From: Bordetella genomosp. 10
GTDB taxonomy: Bacteria > Pseudomonadota > Gammaproteobacteria > Burkholderiales > Burkholderiaceae_B
Direction of reading: 5' to 3'
NCBI RefSeq assembly: GCF_002261225.1
Contig: NZ_NEVM01000005.1
Location: 2,170,001 to 2,234,000 of the forward strand
Length of the DNA stretch: 64,000 bases
The notes below the pieces were generated by a model, which had not been told where the DNA came from, ran no database searches, and saw only the letters and a program-made list of their open reading frames with translations. Positions 25,783-34,390 of this stretch are shown here, one piece after another. The position numbers and the translations under genes were made by a program. Position 1 is the first letter of the stretch. Each line of letters begins with the position of its first letter.

Positions 25783-26619
25783 TCAGGCGGCGACCCATTG
25801 CGGCGCGGCGACGGCGCGGCCGGCGGCGGCGCCGTCCACGGCGTCGGCGCCGGGCATCAATTCGTTCAGGTCGGCGCCATACAGGTCGCGCAACATGGCG
25901 GCGGAGAGTTCGGCCGACGGGCCGTCATAGACCACCTTGCCGCGCCGCAAGGCGATCACGCGCGGGCAATAGCGCATGGCGACGTCGACCTGGTGCAGCG
26001 ACACCACCACCGCCACGCCGCGGCTGCGGTTGATCTGCGCCAGCGTGTCCATCACGCGGCGCGAGGACTCGGGGTCGAGCGAGGCGATGGGTTCGTCGGC
26101 GAGGATGGTGCGGGCGTTCTGCACCAGCGTGCGGGCGATGGCCGCGCGCTGCTGCTGGCCCCCTGACAGGGTCGAGGCGCGCTGAAACGCATAGCCGTCT
26201 ATACCAACTTGAGCCAATGCCTGGAGCCCGACGGCGACCTCGTCGCGGCGGAACCAGCGCAGGAGGCTGCGGTACATGGGCATGCGCGGCAGCATGCCGG
26301 CCAGCACGTTGGTGATGACGGGCAGGCGTCCCACCAGGTTGAATTGCTGGAAGACGAAACCGATGCCGGCGCGGGTGCCGCGCACGCGCTTGCTGATGCG
26401 GCCCTGGCTCTGGATCGTCTGGCCGTTGACCGTGATCTCGCCGCAGTCGCCGGCCACGAAACCGGCCAGATGGCGCAGCAGCGTCGACTTGCCCGAGCCC
26501 GATGCGCCCAGCAGCGCCACCATTTCTCCAGGGGCGATTTGCAAGCTGACATCGTCCAGCGCCTTGTCGGCGGCACGGAAGGACTTGCTGAGCCCCTTGA
26601 CTTCGATCGCGTAGGTCAT
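25783..26619 (-). CDS. phnC: Phosphonate ABC transporter ATP-binding protein
   Basis: A 278-residue ABC ATPase: Walker A Gly-Ala-Ser-Gly-Ser-Gly-Lys-Ser-Thr near 38, signature [10 protein letters not shown] near 152, Walker B [11 protein letters not shown], and a Val-Ser-Leu-His-Gln-Val-Asp His-loop, all PhnC-like. It is first in phnC-phnD-phnE, with a strong Pho-box candidate 36 bases upstream. The C-terminal 20 residues are an Ala/Gly/Val-rich tail. Confidence 0.95.
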   Translation of the reverse strand: MTYAIEVKGLSKSFRAADKALDDVSLQIAPGEMVALLGASGSGKSTLLRHLAGFVAGDCGEITVNGQTIQSQGRISKRVRGTRAGIGFVFQQFNLVGRLPVITNVLAGMLPRMPMYRSLLRWFRRDEVAVGLQALAQVGIDGYAFQRASTLSGGQQQRAAIARTLVQNARTILADEPIASLDPESSRRVMDTLAQINRSRGVAVVVSLHQVDVAMRYCPRVIALRRGKVVYDGPSAELSAAMLRDLYGADLNELMPGADAVDGAAAGRAVAAPQWVAA

Positions 26620-26654
26620 GCGCGTTCCTGTTCATTCAAGACTTGCGGTAGTGT

Positions 26655-26683
26655 GTGCAAGCGCGATGACAGGCTGATGACTC
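26655..26683 (-). promoter_or_regulatory. Candidate Pho box upstream of phnC
   Basis: On the minus strand three half-sites at exact 11-bp period: GAGTCAT (5/7), CTGTCAT (7/7), CTTGCAC (5/7), with 4-bp spacers. This is the best Pho-box match in the window. It ends 36 bases before the phnC start. No convincing -10 is visible at the standard distance. Confidence 0.55.
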
Positions 26684-26816
26684 GAAAAAGGGGGCGGGGA
26701 AGGGTTTTACGCGCAAAACCGCGGCGATGTCATGCCGCTGAAATATTCCCCGTATCGGACTGCGGCATCAAGGCATGGCGCGACGCCAGCCACGGGCCAC
26801 CGTCAGGGACTTCGAT

Positions 26817-27788
26817 TCAGTAACCGATCGACGCATCGACCACGTTGTCCAGGGGGCGCCCAGCGGCCAGGTTGGCCAAGTTGCGGCCAAAAATCGCCAA
26901 CGATCTATCGATATAGCCGACCGGATCGTCGGCGGATACGTGGGGAATCACCATCAGGTTGGGCACATCCCACCATGGCGCCGTTGCCGGCAGCGGCTCC
27001 GGGTCGAAAACATCGAGCACCGCGCCCGCCAGGCGCCCCTCCCGCAGCAGCTCCGCAAGCGCATCGTAGTCGACCACCGCGGCCCGGGCCATATTCACCA
27101 CGCCCGCATGCGGCGGCAGCATCATAAGCTCGCGGGCGCCGATCGCGCCGCGCGTCGCGGCCGTCAACGGGCACGTCACCAAGAGAAAATCAACGCTAGG
27201 CAATGCTTGCGCCAGAAGGTCCGGATGGAACATGCATTCGACGTGCGGATGGGGGGCGCCGCTGCGTCGCACACCCCAGATATTCAGCCCGAGGAGCTTC
27301 GCCTTCTCCGCTATTGCCCCGCCGAGCGCGCCCACGCCATAAATCAGGACGGTCTTGCCGCGGATCGGACGCGCCAGCTTGCGCTTCCACGCATGGCTGC
27401 GCTGGCTGGTCATATGCTGCGGGACGTGGTCGTTCAGCATCAGTAGCGCCAGCAGGCCGAACTCGCCGGCCTTTTCCGCGTGTATGCCGCTGCTATTGGT
27501 CAAAACCGCGCGGTCGGGCAACCAGTCCAGCGGCAGATAGCCTTCTACGCCGGCGCTGGTGCAATGGATCAGCTTGAGGCGGCCGCCATGGCGGTTGAGG
27601 CGCGCGGTATCCAGCTTCGCGCCGACGAAGAAGTCCGCCTTCTCCAACGCGCCAATGTCGGGGGCATCCGAGAAGGCATCCACGATGTCGACGTCCATGG
27701 GCAGGCCGCGAATCGCGGCCCGCACGGCGGCCGGTTCGATCAGATAGGCGGGATCGCGGCCGCGGATATTCTCAACATAAATCAGCAT
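26817..27788 (-). CDS. D-2-hydroxyacid dehydrogenase family protein
   Basis: A 323-residue NAD(P)-dependent dehydrogenase of the 2-hydroxyacid/phosphoglycerate type. The Rossmann motif Gly-Val-Gly-Ala-Leu-Gly is near residue 148. The catalytic Arg (Asn-Met-Ala-Arg), Glu (Phe-Asp-Pro-Glu-Pro) and His (Ile-Pro-His-Val-Ser) follow in order. It would reduce a 2-keto acid or oxidise a 2-hydroxy acid. It ends the operon of GntR regulator, enolase-superfamily enzyme and ABC importer. An earlier in-frame ATG would add 11 residues. Codon use is a little less GC-extreme than in the phn genes. Confidence 0.85.
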   Translation of the reverse strand: MLIYVENIRGRDPAYLIEPAAVRAAIRGLPMDVDIVDAFSDAPDIGALEKADFFVGAKLDTARLNRHGGRLKLIHCTSAGVEGYLPLDWLPDRAVLTNSSGIHAEKAGEFGLLALLMLNDHVPQHMTSQRSHAWKRKLARPIRGKTVLIYGVGALGGAIAEKAKLLGLNIWGVRRSGAPHPHVECMFHPDLLAQALPSVDFLLVTCPLTAATRGAIGARELMMLPPHAGVVNMARAAVVDYDALAELLREGRLAGAVLDVFDPEPLPATAPWWDVPNLMVIPHVSADDPVGYIDRSLAIFGRNLANLAAGRPLDNVVDASIGY

Positions 27789-27881
27789 CGGGATAGTCTC
27801 ACGCTTCCAGGTATCGGCCATGCATCGCGCCGCCCGATGGCCGTCGGCACACCATCGCGAACCGGCGTCGCGCGTCGACGG

Positions 27882-28643
27882 TCAGTGCAGCAACTGCGCC
27901 AGGAAGCGCTGGCTCCGCTCATGCCGCGGCGTGTTGAAGAATGCCTCGGGGGCAGCCTGTTCAACCACGGCGCCTGCATCCATGAAGACGACCCGGTCGG
28001 CGACTTCGCGCGCGAAGCCCATCTCATGGGTTACGCAGATCATGGTCATTCCCTCGCCCGCAAGCGACTTCATGACGTCCAGGACTTCCTTGATCATTTC
28101 CGGATCCAGCGCCGAAGTCGGCTCATCGAACAGCATGATGTGCGGCCTCATGCACAAGGACCGCGCGATGGCGACCCGTTGCTGCTGTCCACCCGAGAGC
28201 TGGCTGGGATACTTCAACGCGTGATCGGCCATGCGCACTCGGTCCAGGAAACTCCGCGCCGTATCCTCGGCCTGCTTCCGGTCCTGACGGCGCACGCGCG
28301 TAAGTGCCAGCGTGCAGTTCTGAAGGACCGTCAAATGCGGAAACAGGTTGAAGTGCTGGAATACCATCCCGGTGTCCTTGCGGATTTCCCGCATGCTGCG
28401 GATGTCCTTGCCAACTTCGCGGCCGTTCGCGATGATGGCGCCGCCTTCGTGCTTTTCCAACCCGTTGATGCAGCGTATCAGCGTCGATTTCCCCGAACCG
28501 GAAGGTCCGCAGATGACAATGGTCTCCCCCTGCTCGACCCGGAGATTCACGTCGCGCAAGGCATGGTACTTGCCGTACCATTTATTCAGGCCGACGATTT
28601 CGACCGCGTGCTGCGTCGTATTTGGCAAAGTGTCTGTCATCAA
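27882..28643 (-). CDS. Polar-amino-acid-type ABC transporter ATP-binding protein
   Basis: A 253-residue ATPase of the GlnQ/HisP class: Walker A Gly-Pro-Ser-Gly-Ser-Gly-Lys-Ser-Thr near 47, signature [10 protein letters not shown] near 150, Walker B [11 protein letters not shown] and Thr-His-Glu-Met-Gly-Phe. It is 6 bases past the stop of the upstream permease and serves the two permeases and the binding protein. Confidence 0.93.
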   Translation of the reverse strand: MMTDTLPNTTQHAVEIVGLNKWYGKYHALRDVNLRVEQGETIVICGPSGSGKSTLIRCINGLEKHEGGAIIANGREVGKDIRSMREIRKDTGMVFQHFNLFPHLTVLQNCTLALTRVRRQDRKQAEDTARSFLDRVRMADHALKYPSQLSGGQQQRVAIARSLCMRPHIMLFDEPTSALDPEMIKEVLDVMKSLAGEGMTMICVTHEMGFAREVADRVVFMDAGAVVEQAAPEAFFNTPRHERSQRFLAQLLH

Positions 28644-28649
28644 CGTGTC

Positions 28650-29306
28650 TCATCGATGGGCGGAACGCAACATGCGCAGTTCCAGAAGCCTGACCAATTG
28701 CGCAATGGCGACGGCCAGCACCAGGAAGATTATCTCGGTCGCGACCATGGGTTCCGCGAAGCGAAAGCTGTCCGAGCCGAGCTCCAACGCCATGCCGAGC
28801 ATTTCAGGCACCGCGATAACGGCGAGATAAGGCGTCGCCTTCAGGAGCGAGACGAAGTAGTTGCCCATGGGGGCGGCAATCTGTCTCAGCATCTGGGGCA
28901 TGATGACGCGAAGCAATGTATCCGCCCGTGAAAGCCCCAGGCTCACTGCCGCCTCGGTCTGGCCGCGCGGAACCGCGTCTATCCCTGCCTTGAACACCTC
29001 CGCCAGATACGATGCGTAGTACAGGCCCAGCGAGAAAACCCCGATGAACAATGCAGGCAGCGTTACCCCGTACTGCGGCAGCACGAAATAGAAGAAGTAG
29101 ATCTGGACGAGAATCGGGGTAGACCGGATGAAATCGATAATGAACCGGATGACCACGCCAAGCGGCCGGTTCGTCCGGCGCAGCAGCTCGAGCGCAAGGC
29201 CACCGGCGGCCGCCGCCACATTGGCCAAGACCGTCACCCAGAGCGTCGTGCCGAGCGCCTTGAGGATGACGGGAAAGGAGTCGAGCAGGAACTTGTAGTC
29301 AAACAT
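28650..29306 (-). CDS. Polar-amino-acid-type ABC permease (second)
   Basis: A 218-residue HisMQ/GlnP-type permease with about five helices. The cytoplasmic loop Glu-Ala-Ala-Val-Ser-Leu-Gly-Leu-Ser followed by Val-Ile-Met-Pro-Gln-Met is the EAA motif that contacts the ATPase. GGAGG seven bases before the ATG at 29306 decides the start; it overlaps the end of the previous permease by 8 bases. Confidence 0.92.
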   Translation of the reverse strand: MFDYKFLLDSFPVILKALGTTLWVTVLANVAAAAGGLALELLRRTNRPLGVVIRFIIDFIRSTPILVQIYFFYFVLPQYGVTLPALFIGVFSLGLYYASYLAEVFKAGIDAVPRGQTEAAVSLGLSRADTLLRVIMPQMLRQIAAPMGNYFVSLLKATPYLAVIAVPEMLGMALELGSDSFRFAEPMVATEIIFLVLAVAIAQLVRLLELRMLRSAHR

Positions 29307-29961
29307 TCGACCTCCGGTCCACGTGGCCATGCCGCCGTTCGAGGTAGCGTCCGAGAACGGTCAAGGGATAGCAGACGGCGAAGTACGAGACGAGCAGCGC
29401 CAGATAGGCGGGAGCGGGCATGAAGGTCACCTGGGCGATTTCCTTTGCCCGATAGGTCATGTCAGCGAGACTGAGCAACGACACCAGCGCGGTGCCCTTC
29501 ACCAGTTGGATGAAAAGGTTGATGAAGGTCGGGATGCCGCTGCGCAATACCTGGGGCAACTGGATGAACACCAGGTTCTGTAGCGGGGAGAGACCCAGCG
29601 AGATGCCCGCCTCCGACTGGCCCCGGTCCAAGGCCTGTAATCCCCCGCGCACGGCTTGCGAGCCGTAGCCGCCGATATTCATTCCAAGGACCATGCTTCC
29701 TACCGTCATTGCGCTCAACTCCACGTGCGCCATCGGTAGCGCATAGTAGAAAACGAAGAGCAACACGACGATGGGCGAGCTGCGCCAAAACTCGATGAAC
29801 GCCGTCACGATAAAACGCCGCCATCCGGCCCACTCATGTTGCAGAGTCCCGAACACCAGGGCGAACGGGATGCCGTATAGAAGCGCAATGGCGATAACCC
29901 CCGCCGTTGCCCAAAATCCGCCCCAAATGCTTATCAGAATTTCCGAGAAGGCCATCGACAT
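29299..29961 (-). CDS. Polar-amino-acid-type ABC permease (first)
   Basis: A 220-residue HisMQ/GlnP-type permease with helices near 10-32, 55-80, 85-105 and in the C-terminal third. The EAA loop reads Glu-Ala-Gly-Ile-Ser-Leu-Gly-Leu-Ser with Ile-Gln-Leu-Pro-Gln-Val following. Glu-Phe-Trp-Arg-Ser-Ser-Pro-Ile is the N-terminal family motif. It overlaps the second permease and follows the binding protein by 18 bases; the two probably form a heterodimer. Confidence 0.92.
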   Translation of the reverse strand: MSMAFSEILISIWGGFWATAGVIAIALLYGIPFALVFGTLQHEWAGWRRFIVTAFIEFWRSSPIVVLLFVFYYALPMAHVELSAMTVGSMVLGMNIGGYGSQAVRGGLQALDRGQSEAGISLGLSPLQNLVFIQLPQVLRSGIPTFINLFIQLVKGTALVSLLSLADMTYRAKEIAQVTFMPAPAYLALLVSYFAVCYPLTVLGRYLERRHGHVDRRSNV

Positions 29962-29979
29962 ATACCCCGGCAGCGCTTT

Positions 29980-30846
29980 TCAGCCGGCGCAGATCTTGGC
30001 GCTGACCAGACCGTCCGGCGCCTTCTCCTCGGGCGTGAATCCGTATTTTGCGGCAATCTTCTGCACGGTCCCGTCTGCCTTCAATTCGGCGAGTTTCGCG
30101 TTGAAGGCATCGCGCAAGGCGGCATTGTCCTTGCTGAAAGCGGCGCCCACATACGAGACGAGCACCTCGCCGGTCTTCGGATCGGTCGGACCCTTGAAAG
30201 GTTTCGCCCTTTCGATTTCGTTTGCGAGGTTCGGGCGTTCGAGCAGCGCGTTCGCTGTCCCGGATGTGAAGACAAGACCATCGACCCGATGCGACGTCAG
30301 CGCGGCAACGGACGATTCCGTGTTCTGGAACTGTTGCAATTGATCGCCAGTCACGCCGGCCGCCGCGGCATTCTTGGCTTGCTGGCTGCCCCGGGTTCCA
30401 CCGATGGTGATCTTCGGGTTCTTGAGCACATCCTCGAAACCATGGATGCCCTTGGGATTTCCCTTCGCGACAAGCAAGGCGTCAAGGCTGCTCAGCTCGG
30501 GATCGCCGAATTCGACCAGTTTGCAACGCTCCGGCGTGAGCACGATACCGGAATCGACCACGTCGTATCGCTTCGACAGCAAACCGGGGATGAGCGAGCC
30601 GAAATCGCTCACCACGAAGTTCAGCTTCTTGACCCCCAACGACTGGAATACGGCCTTGACGATGTCCGCATTGATGCCCTTGATTTCGCCGTCGGTGTCC
30701 TTGTAGGCCCATGGCTTGTTGTTTCCGATACCCACGGTCAACGTGTCCACGTTGACCGTGGGGCTCGCATAGCCGGCGGCGCCGGTCACGACGCCGGCCA
30801 GGGCTGCCGAGATAGCGACGAACTTCTTGGGATTGAACTTGATCAT
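29980..30846 (-). CDS. Periplasmic binding protein of the polar-amino-acid ABC importer (EhuB-like)
   Basis: A 288-residue SBP_bac_3 protein with a signal peptide (Met-Ile-Lys-Phe-Asn-Pro-Lys-Lys-Phe, core, Ala-Gly-Tyr-Ala near 26). The mature protein has Val-Gly-Ile-Gly-Asn-Asn-Lys-Pro-Trp-Ala-Tyr and Gly-Ile-Asn-Ala-Asp-Ile-Val, as in ectoine/polar amino-acid binders. The pocket segment Leu-Ser-Lys-Arg-Tyr-Asp-Val-Val-Asp-Ser-Gly-Ile is typical. The ligand is not clear: the operon's enolase-superfamily enzyme suggests an acidic hydroxy or sugar-acid compound instead of a standard amino acid. Confidence 0.88.
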   Translation of the reverse strand: MIKFNPKKFVAISAALAGVVTGAAGYASPTVNVDTLTVGIGNNKPWAYKDTDGEIKGINADIVKAVFQSLGVKKLNFVVSDFGSLIPGLLSKRYDVVDSGIVLTPERCKLVEFGDPELSSLDALLVAKGNPKGIHGFEDVLKNPKITIGGTRGSQQAKNAAAAGVTGDQLQQFQNTESSVAALTSHRVDGLVFTSGTANALLERPNLANEIERAKPFKGPTDPKTGEVLVSYVGAAFSKDNAALRDAFNAKLAELKADGTVQKIAAKYGFTPEEKAPDGLVSAKICAG

Positions 30847-30924
30847 GGCGTTCCCCGTATGGTTTTGATGATTGACTCGCTGCGCCGGGCGATTGCGGCC
30901 GGGCATCCTCGATACTGCTATTGC

Positions 30925-32088
30925 TTACTTGACCGTGTAGGCGAGAAATTCCTTCACCGCATCGCTGCGCAGGTTGACGCCCCAGCCCGGTTTGTCGCTG
31001 ATATCCAGGCGGCCGTTCTTGATGCGCGCTTCCGGGGGATCGTCGAGGATCTCGATATATCCCGGCATGGTTTGCCAATACGGATAGATTTCCTGGATCG
31101 CGAAATTCGGAATGCAGGCATCCAGGTGTAGCGCGATCGCCGTAGACAGCGGGCTACCGCAAACGTGGGGTTGCACGCGGACGTCATAGGCCTCCGCCAT
31201 CGCCGCGATCTTCTTGGCCTCCAGAATTCCGCCCGTGAGCGCGATGTCGGGCTGGATGACATCGACGGCATGCGACTCCAGCATGGGACGGAAACCATAC
31301 CGCGTATACACGCGCTCACCCGCGGCGACAGGAATGCGCACCTGCTCCGATATTTTCTTTAGGGCGCCCACGTCAAACGGATCGCATGGTTCTTCAATGA
31401 AGAAGATGTCCAGCTCTTCCACCTGGCGACAAAATCGGACCGTTTCGTCGCAAGTCAGTCCGCCGCTCAAATCCAGCATGATGTCGACGTCGGGCCCGAC
31501 GGCCTTGCGAGCGGCCTTCAACTTCTCCAGCGAGAGCTTGAGAATATCCTTGCCCAGGCTGCGCATCGAGGGATGACGCGAAGTCGCGCGAGGATCCGGG
31601 TCCCGATAGGCGAAGGGATAGCATTTCAAGGCATCGTAGCCTTCCGCCACCGCTTTCTCGGCGGCATCGGCGAATGGCTTGACCTCCCGGTGCGGCTGCC
31701 CCCACCCGTTCGAGTAGAGCCGCACGTCATCGCGGATTCTGCCGCCCAGCATTTCATACACGGGCACGTTCAGCGCCTTGCCCTTGATGTCCCAGAGCGC
31801 CGTTTCAATGGCGCTGATCGCGCCGAAGACGATCGGTCCGCCACCCTTCGCCCAGAATGTATGGTCGTACATCTCCGACCAGAGCGCTTCGATCCGGAAC
31901 GGGTCCTTTCCAATGAGAATACGCTCGGCGATGTCCTTGATCATGCCCGCCGCGGCCGTTTGTCCCAGCCCATAGGCGATCCCGGCTTCCCCGATCCCCG
32001 TCATGCCGTCGTCCGTTTCCACCTCGACGATCACCGGATGCAGCCGGGCGGTATGAACCGTATACACCCGTACCTCGCGAACTTTCAT
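30925..32088 (-). CDS. Enolase-superfamily (mandelate racemase subgroup) acid dehydratase/racemase
   Basis: A 387-residue enzyme with an N-terminal capping domain and a C-terminal barrel. Metal ligands are Asp206 (Leu-Asp-Leu-Ser-Gly-Gly), Glu232 (Ile-Glu-Glu-Pro) and Glu258 (Ala-Gly-Glu-Arg). Asp281-His308 (Gln-Pro-Asp, Gln-Pro-His-Val) forms the general acid-base dyad of the mandelate racemase subgroup. Lys155 (Leu-Lys-Cys-Tyr-Pro-Phe) is the candidate second base; the usual KxK is K-C-Y here. It should abstract the alpha proton of a carboxylate, giving dehydration or racemisation of a sugar or hydroxy acid. The start at 32088 gives the best N-terminus. Confidence 0.85.
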   Translation of the reverse strand: MKVREVRVYTVHTARLHPVIVEVETDDGMTGIGEAGIAYGLGQTAAAGMIKDIAERILIGKDPFRIEALWSEMYDHTFWAKGGGPIVFGAISAIETALWDIKGKALNVPVYEMLGGRIRDDVRLYSNGWGQPHREVKPFADAAEKAVAEGYDALKCYPFAYRDPDPRATSRHPSMRSLGKDILKLSLEKLKAARKAVGPDVDIMLDLSGGLTCDETVRFCRQVEELDIFFIEEPCDPFDVGALKKISEQVRIPVAAGERVYTRYGFRPMLESHAVDVIQPDIALTGGILEAKKIAAMAEAYDVRVQPHVCGSPLSTAIALHLDACIPNFAIQEIYPYWQTMPGYIEILDDPPEARIKNGRLDISDKPGWGVNLRSDAVKEFLAYTVK

Positions 32089-32148
32089 TAGCTGTATTCC
32101 CAAGAATTAGTGGCAATCGTCCTGTAAATGGGCGATGGACGATTGTAG

Positions 32149-32160
32149 ATGGTCGACCAT
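32149..32160. promoter_or_regulatory. Palindromic operator candidate for the GntR/FCD regulator
   Basis: ATGGTCGACCAT is a perfect 12-bp palindrome in the 108-base gap between the regulator gene and the enolase-superfamily gene. FCD-type GntR proteins bind short palindromes with TGGT...ACCA character, which this has. It would control the transport and enzyme genes downstream. Confidence 0.45.
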
Positions 32161-32196
32161 ATATTGCACGAGTATAGGAACAGGGAAACGATGCCG

Positions 32197-32928
32197 TCAA
32201 GAAGTAAAAACCCCGGTTTTCCCCCCCGGCACGGCAGGATCCGCGCCCTCCTTGCCCTGTCGCGACTCGACGCCGCGAAGATGGGCGACGAGCTTCTCGC
32301 CCGCCGCCACATTATGTTCGGCGGACAATCGCGCGGCGGTTTCGGCATCGCCCGCCAGGATTGCCTCAACGATGGGGCCATGGTGCGCGGGGACCGCCGC
32401 GTAGACATTTTTGGGGATAAAGTCGCTCCACGTGATGTAGAGCGAAATCTGCTGCTCCACCACTTTGTACCATTGCGCCAGCCGGGAATGGCCGCTGAGT
32501 TCGATGATGACCTGATGCAGGTGGAAATCCGCTCTCGAAACCGCTCGATTGTCCTCGGCCAGACAGGCATCCAGCAAACGCTTGTAGGCCGATTCGAGAT
32601 GCCGCCGGCCAGCGCCGGTCAAGTTCGCACACGCCAGCCTGGCGCCCAACGACTCCATGCTGGCCCGCAGCGTATACAACTCCCATGCATCGTGAGACGT
32701 TATCCGCATCGTTTCCCAGCCGGTATAGGGCACCAATTGCACCAGGCCTTCCTGCACCATGCGCTGCAGGGCGCCGCGCACCGTCGCGCGCGACAGTCCG
32801 AACCGATCGGACAGGAATGCTTCGGTCAGCTTCGAACCTGGGGCAATCTGACCGCTAAGGATGTACTCCCGAATTGCATCGGCCGCCATTTGTTCCGCCG
32901 ACTGCTTCTCAATCTTCCCTAAAGTCAT
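32197..32928 (-). CDS. GntR/FadR-family (FCD domain) transcriptional regulator
   Basis: A 243-residue regulator with an N-terminal winged helix (about 10-75: Ala-Ile-Arg-Glu-Tyr-Ile-Leu-Ser-Gly, Pro-Gly-Ser-Lys-Leu-Thr-Glu, Leu-Ser-Arg-Ala-Thr-Val-Arg) and a C-terminal all-helical FCD domain (about 85-220) with Asp-Phe-His-His-like metal-site residues (Asp-Phe-His-Leu-His-Gln). It is the first gene of the catabolic operon. The ATG at 32928 was chosen because earlier in-frame sequence is Arg/Ser-rich and unrelated. Confidence 0.88.
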   Translation of the reverse strand: MTLGKIEKQSAEQMAADAIREYILSGQIAPGSKLTEAFLSDRFGLSRATVRGALQRMVQEGLVQLVPYTGWETMRITSHDAWELYTLRASMESLGARLACANLTGAGRRHLESAYKRLLDACLAEDNRAVSRADFHLHQVIIELSGHSRLAQWYKVVEQQISLYITWSDFIPKNVYAAVPAHHGPIVEAILAGDAETAARLSAEHNVAAGEKLVAHLRGVESRQGKEGADPAVPGGKTGVFTS

Positions 32929-33289
32929 GCTCGCAGCCCTCAATAATGTTGCGTAGTTTACTCGCTGCGTATTGACCGTCCACGCATGGCAGCTTGCGCC
33001 CGAAGCCCTGCGGCGCGCATGCGGAAAGGTGTGCAAAAACGTCTGACGAGCGCTCCCCGGCGCAAACGAAAGACCGTGGAATTCGAACGGCATCGGGCCG
33101 GCATGCTGCAAGAGATTGCCATCAAAGAACGGCCGCCTCACGCTCACGATGCAGGCAACGGAGCATATACGGGATCACTACGGCCTTTGGCCGACGCGCC
33201 GGCGCGTCGGCCCGCGCAGAATCCTCCCTGGGACCGAATCGTGACGAGGCCCCGGCCCGCCTTGCGGGCAGTCAAGAGGAGATATATCG
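32929..33289. other. Gene-free stretch between the GntR regulator and the acyltransferase
   Basis: 361 bases that hold the promoters of the divergent regulator and acyltransferase genes. An AT-richer patch near 32940-32965 could be the regulator promoter. The palindrome at 33189-33212 is the only ordered feature. The open frames that cross it look like shadow sequence. Confidence 0.5.
33189..33212. repeat. 24-bp perfect palindrome upstream of the acyltransferase
   Basis: GGCCGACGCGCC is followed directly by its exact reverse complement. It is 77 bases before the acyltransferase start. As RNA it would form a hairpin; as DNA it could be a dimer-binding site. No T-run follows. Confidence 0.7.
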
Positions 33290-34390
33290 GTGGGCCTGCT
33301 GAGAACCTTGTTCGCCCTTTCCGTCGTGCTCGACCACTCGCCCCTCAACCAGGGCCACGTGCTGGTCGGCGGACGCCTGGCGGTGCAGCTCTTCTACGTG
33401 ATCTCCGGCTTCCTGATCTCCTACATCCTCAACGCCAACGATACGTATCGCAGCGCGGGACGCTTCTATACGAACCGCATCCTGCGCATCTACCCGATGT
33501 ACATCGTGGTGGCGCTCATCGCCCTGGTGACGAACCTGGCCATCCATCCCGCGTTCATGGAGGTCTACGACCGCAGCCCCCCGCTGGCGGACCTCTGTCT
33601 GATGCTGGCCAACGTCTTCATCGTCGGCCAGGACTGGATCATGTTCGCGGGCATCAAGAATGGGCTGCTGGCCTGGACCGGCGCCTATACGAACAGCGAC
33701 GTCCCGCTCTACGACGGCCTGCTGGTGCCGCAGGCCTGGACGCTGGGCGTGGAGCTGACCTTCTACCTGATCGCGCCCTTCGTCCTGCGCTCGCTGCGAA
33801 CCGTGCTGCTGCTGTTCCTCGCGTCGCTGGCCTTGCGCGTCGCGCTGCTGGGGATGGGCATCGCCCAGAGCGACCCCTGGTCGTACCGGTTTTTCCCGCT
33901 GGAGCTCGCGTTGTTCCTCGCCGGCGCCCTGTCCCATCGCCTGCTGCTGCCCCTGTTCACGCGGCTGAGCCGGCGCCTGCGCTTCCTGCCGGAACTGGCG
34001 ACCGGGCTGTTCGTGCTGTACACGCTATTCCACTTTTCGGTGCCGCTGAATCACAACGCGCGCGACGCCCTGGTGTTGATGATCTTCGCCACCTTCCTGC
34101 CGCTGGCGTTCATCTTCCAGTCGCGCTATCGGCTGGACAAAAAAATCGGGCAGCTAAGCTACCCGATCTATATCTGTCATGCCGTCGTGATGCTGCTGGT
34201 GGGGCAGATGACCGCCCTGCTCGGCATCACGGACGCGCTGGCGATTTCCGGCCTGAACGTCCTGCTTTCGATCGCGGCGGCGTGGCTGTTGTACCAGGCC
34301 ATCGACCACCGCATCGAGCGCCTGCGCCAGCGCGTCAAGACGGAATCGTCCGCGCCGTCAGACGCTGCCGCCGACGCGCTGCGCGCCTGA
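33290..34390 (+). CDS. Acyltransferase 3 family membrane protein
   Basis: A 366-residue polytopic protein of the OafA/Acyl_transf_3 family, which O-acetylates surface sugars. The N-terminal motif has Leu-Asp-His-Ser-Pro near residue 14, with Phe-Tyr-Val-Ile-Ser-Gly-Phe-Leu-Ile-Ser near 35 and Arg-Ile-Leu-Arg-Ile-Tyr-Pro near 63. Ten or so helices follow and the C-terminus is charged. The GTG start has GAGGAG about 8 bases upstream. Its 3' end overlaps the convergent symporter gene by 33 bases. No polysaccharide genes are nearby, so the acceptor is unknown. Confidence 0.9.
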   Translation: MGLLRTLFALSVVLDHSPLNQGHVLVGGRLAVQLFYVISGFLISYILNANDTYRSAGRFYTNRILRIYPMYIVVALIALVTNLAIHPAFMEVYDRSPPLADLCLMLANVFIVGQDWIMFAGIKNGLLAWTGAYTNSDVPLYDGLLVPQAWTLGVELTFYLIAPFVLRSLRTVLLLFLASLALRVALLGMGIAQSDPWSYRFFPLELALFLAGALSHRLLLPLFTRLSRRLRFLPELATGLFVLYTLFHFSVPLNHNARDALVLMIFATFLPLAFIFQSRYRLDKKIGQLSYPIYICHAVVMLLVGQMTALLGITDALAISGLNVLLSIAAAWLLYQAIDHRIERLRQRVKTESSAPSDAAADALRA

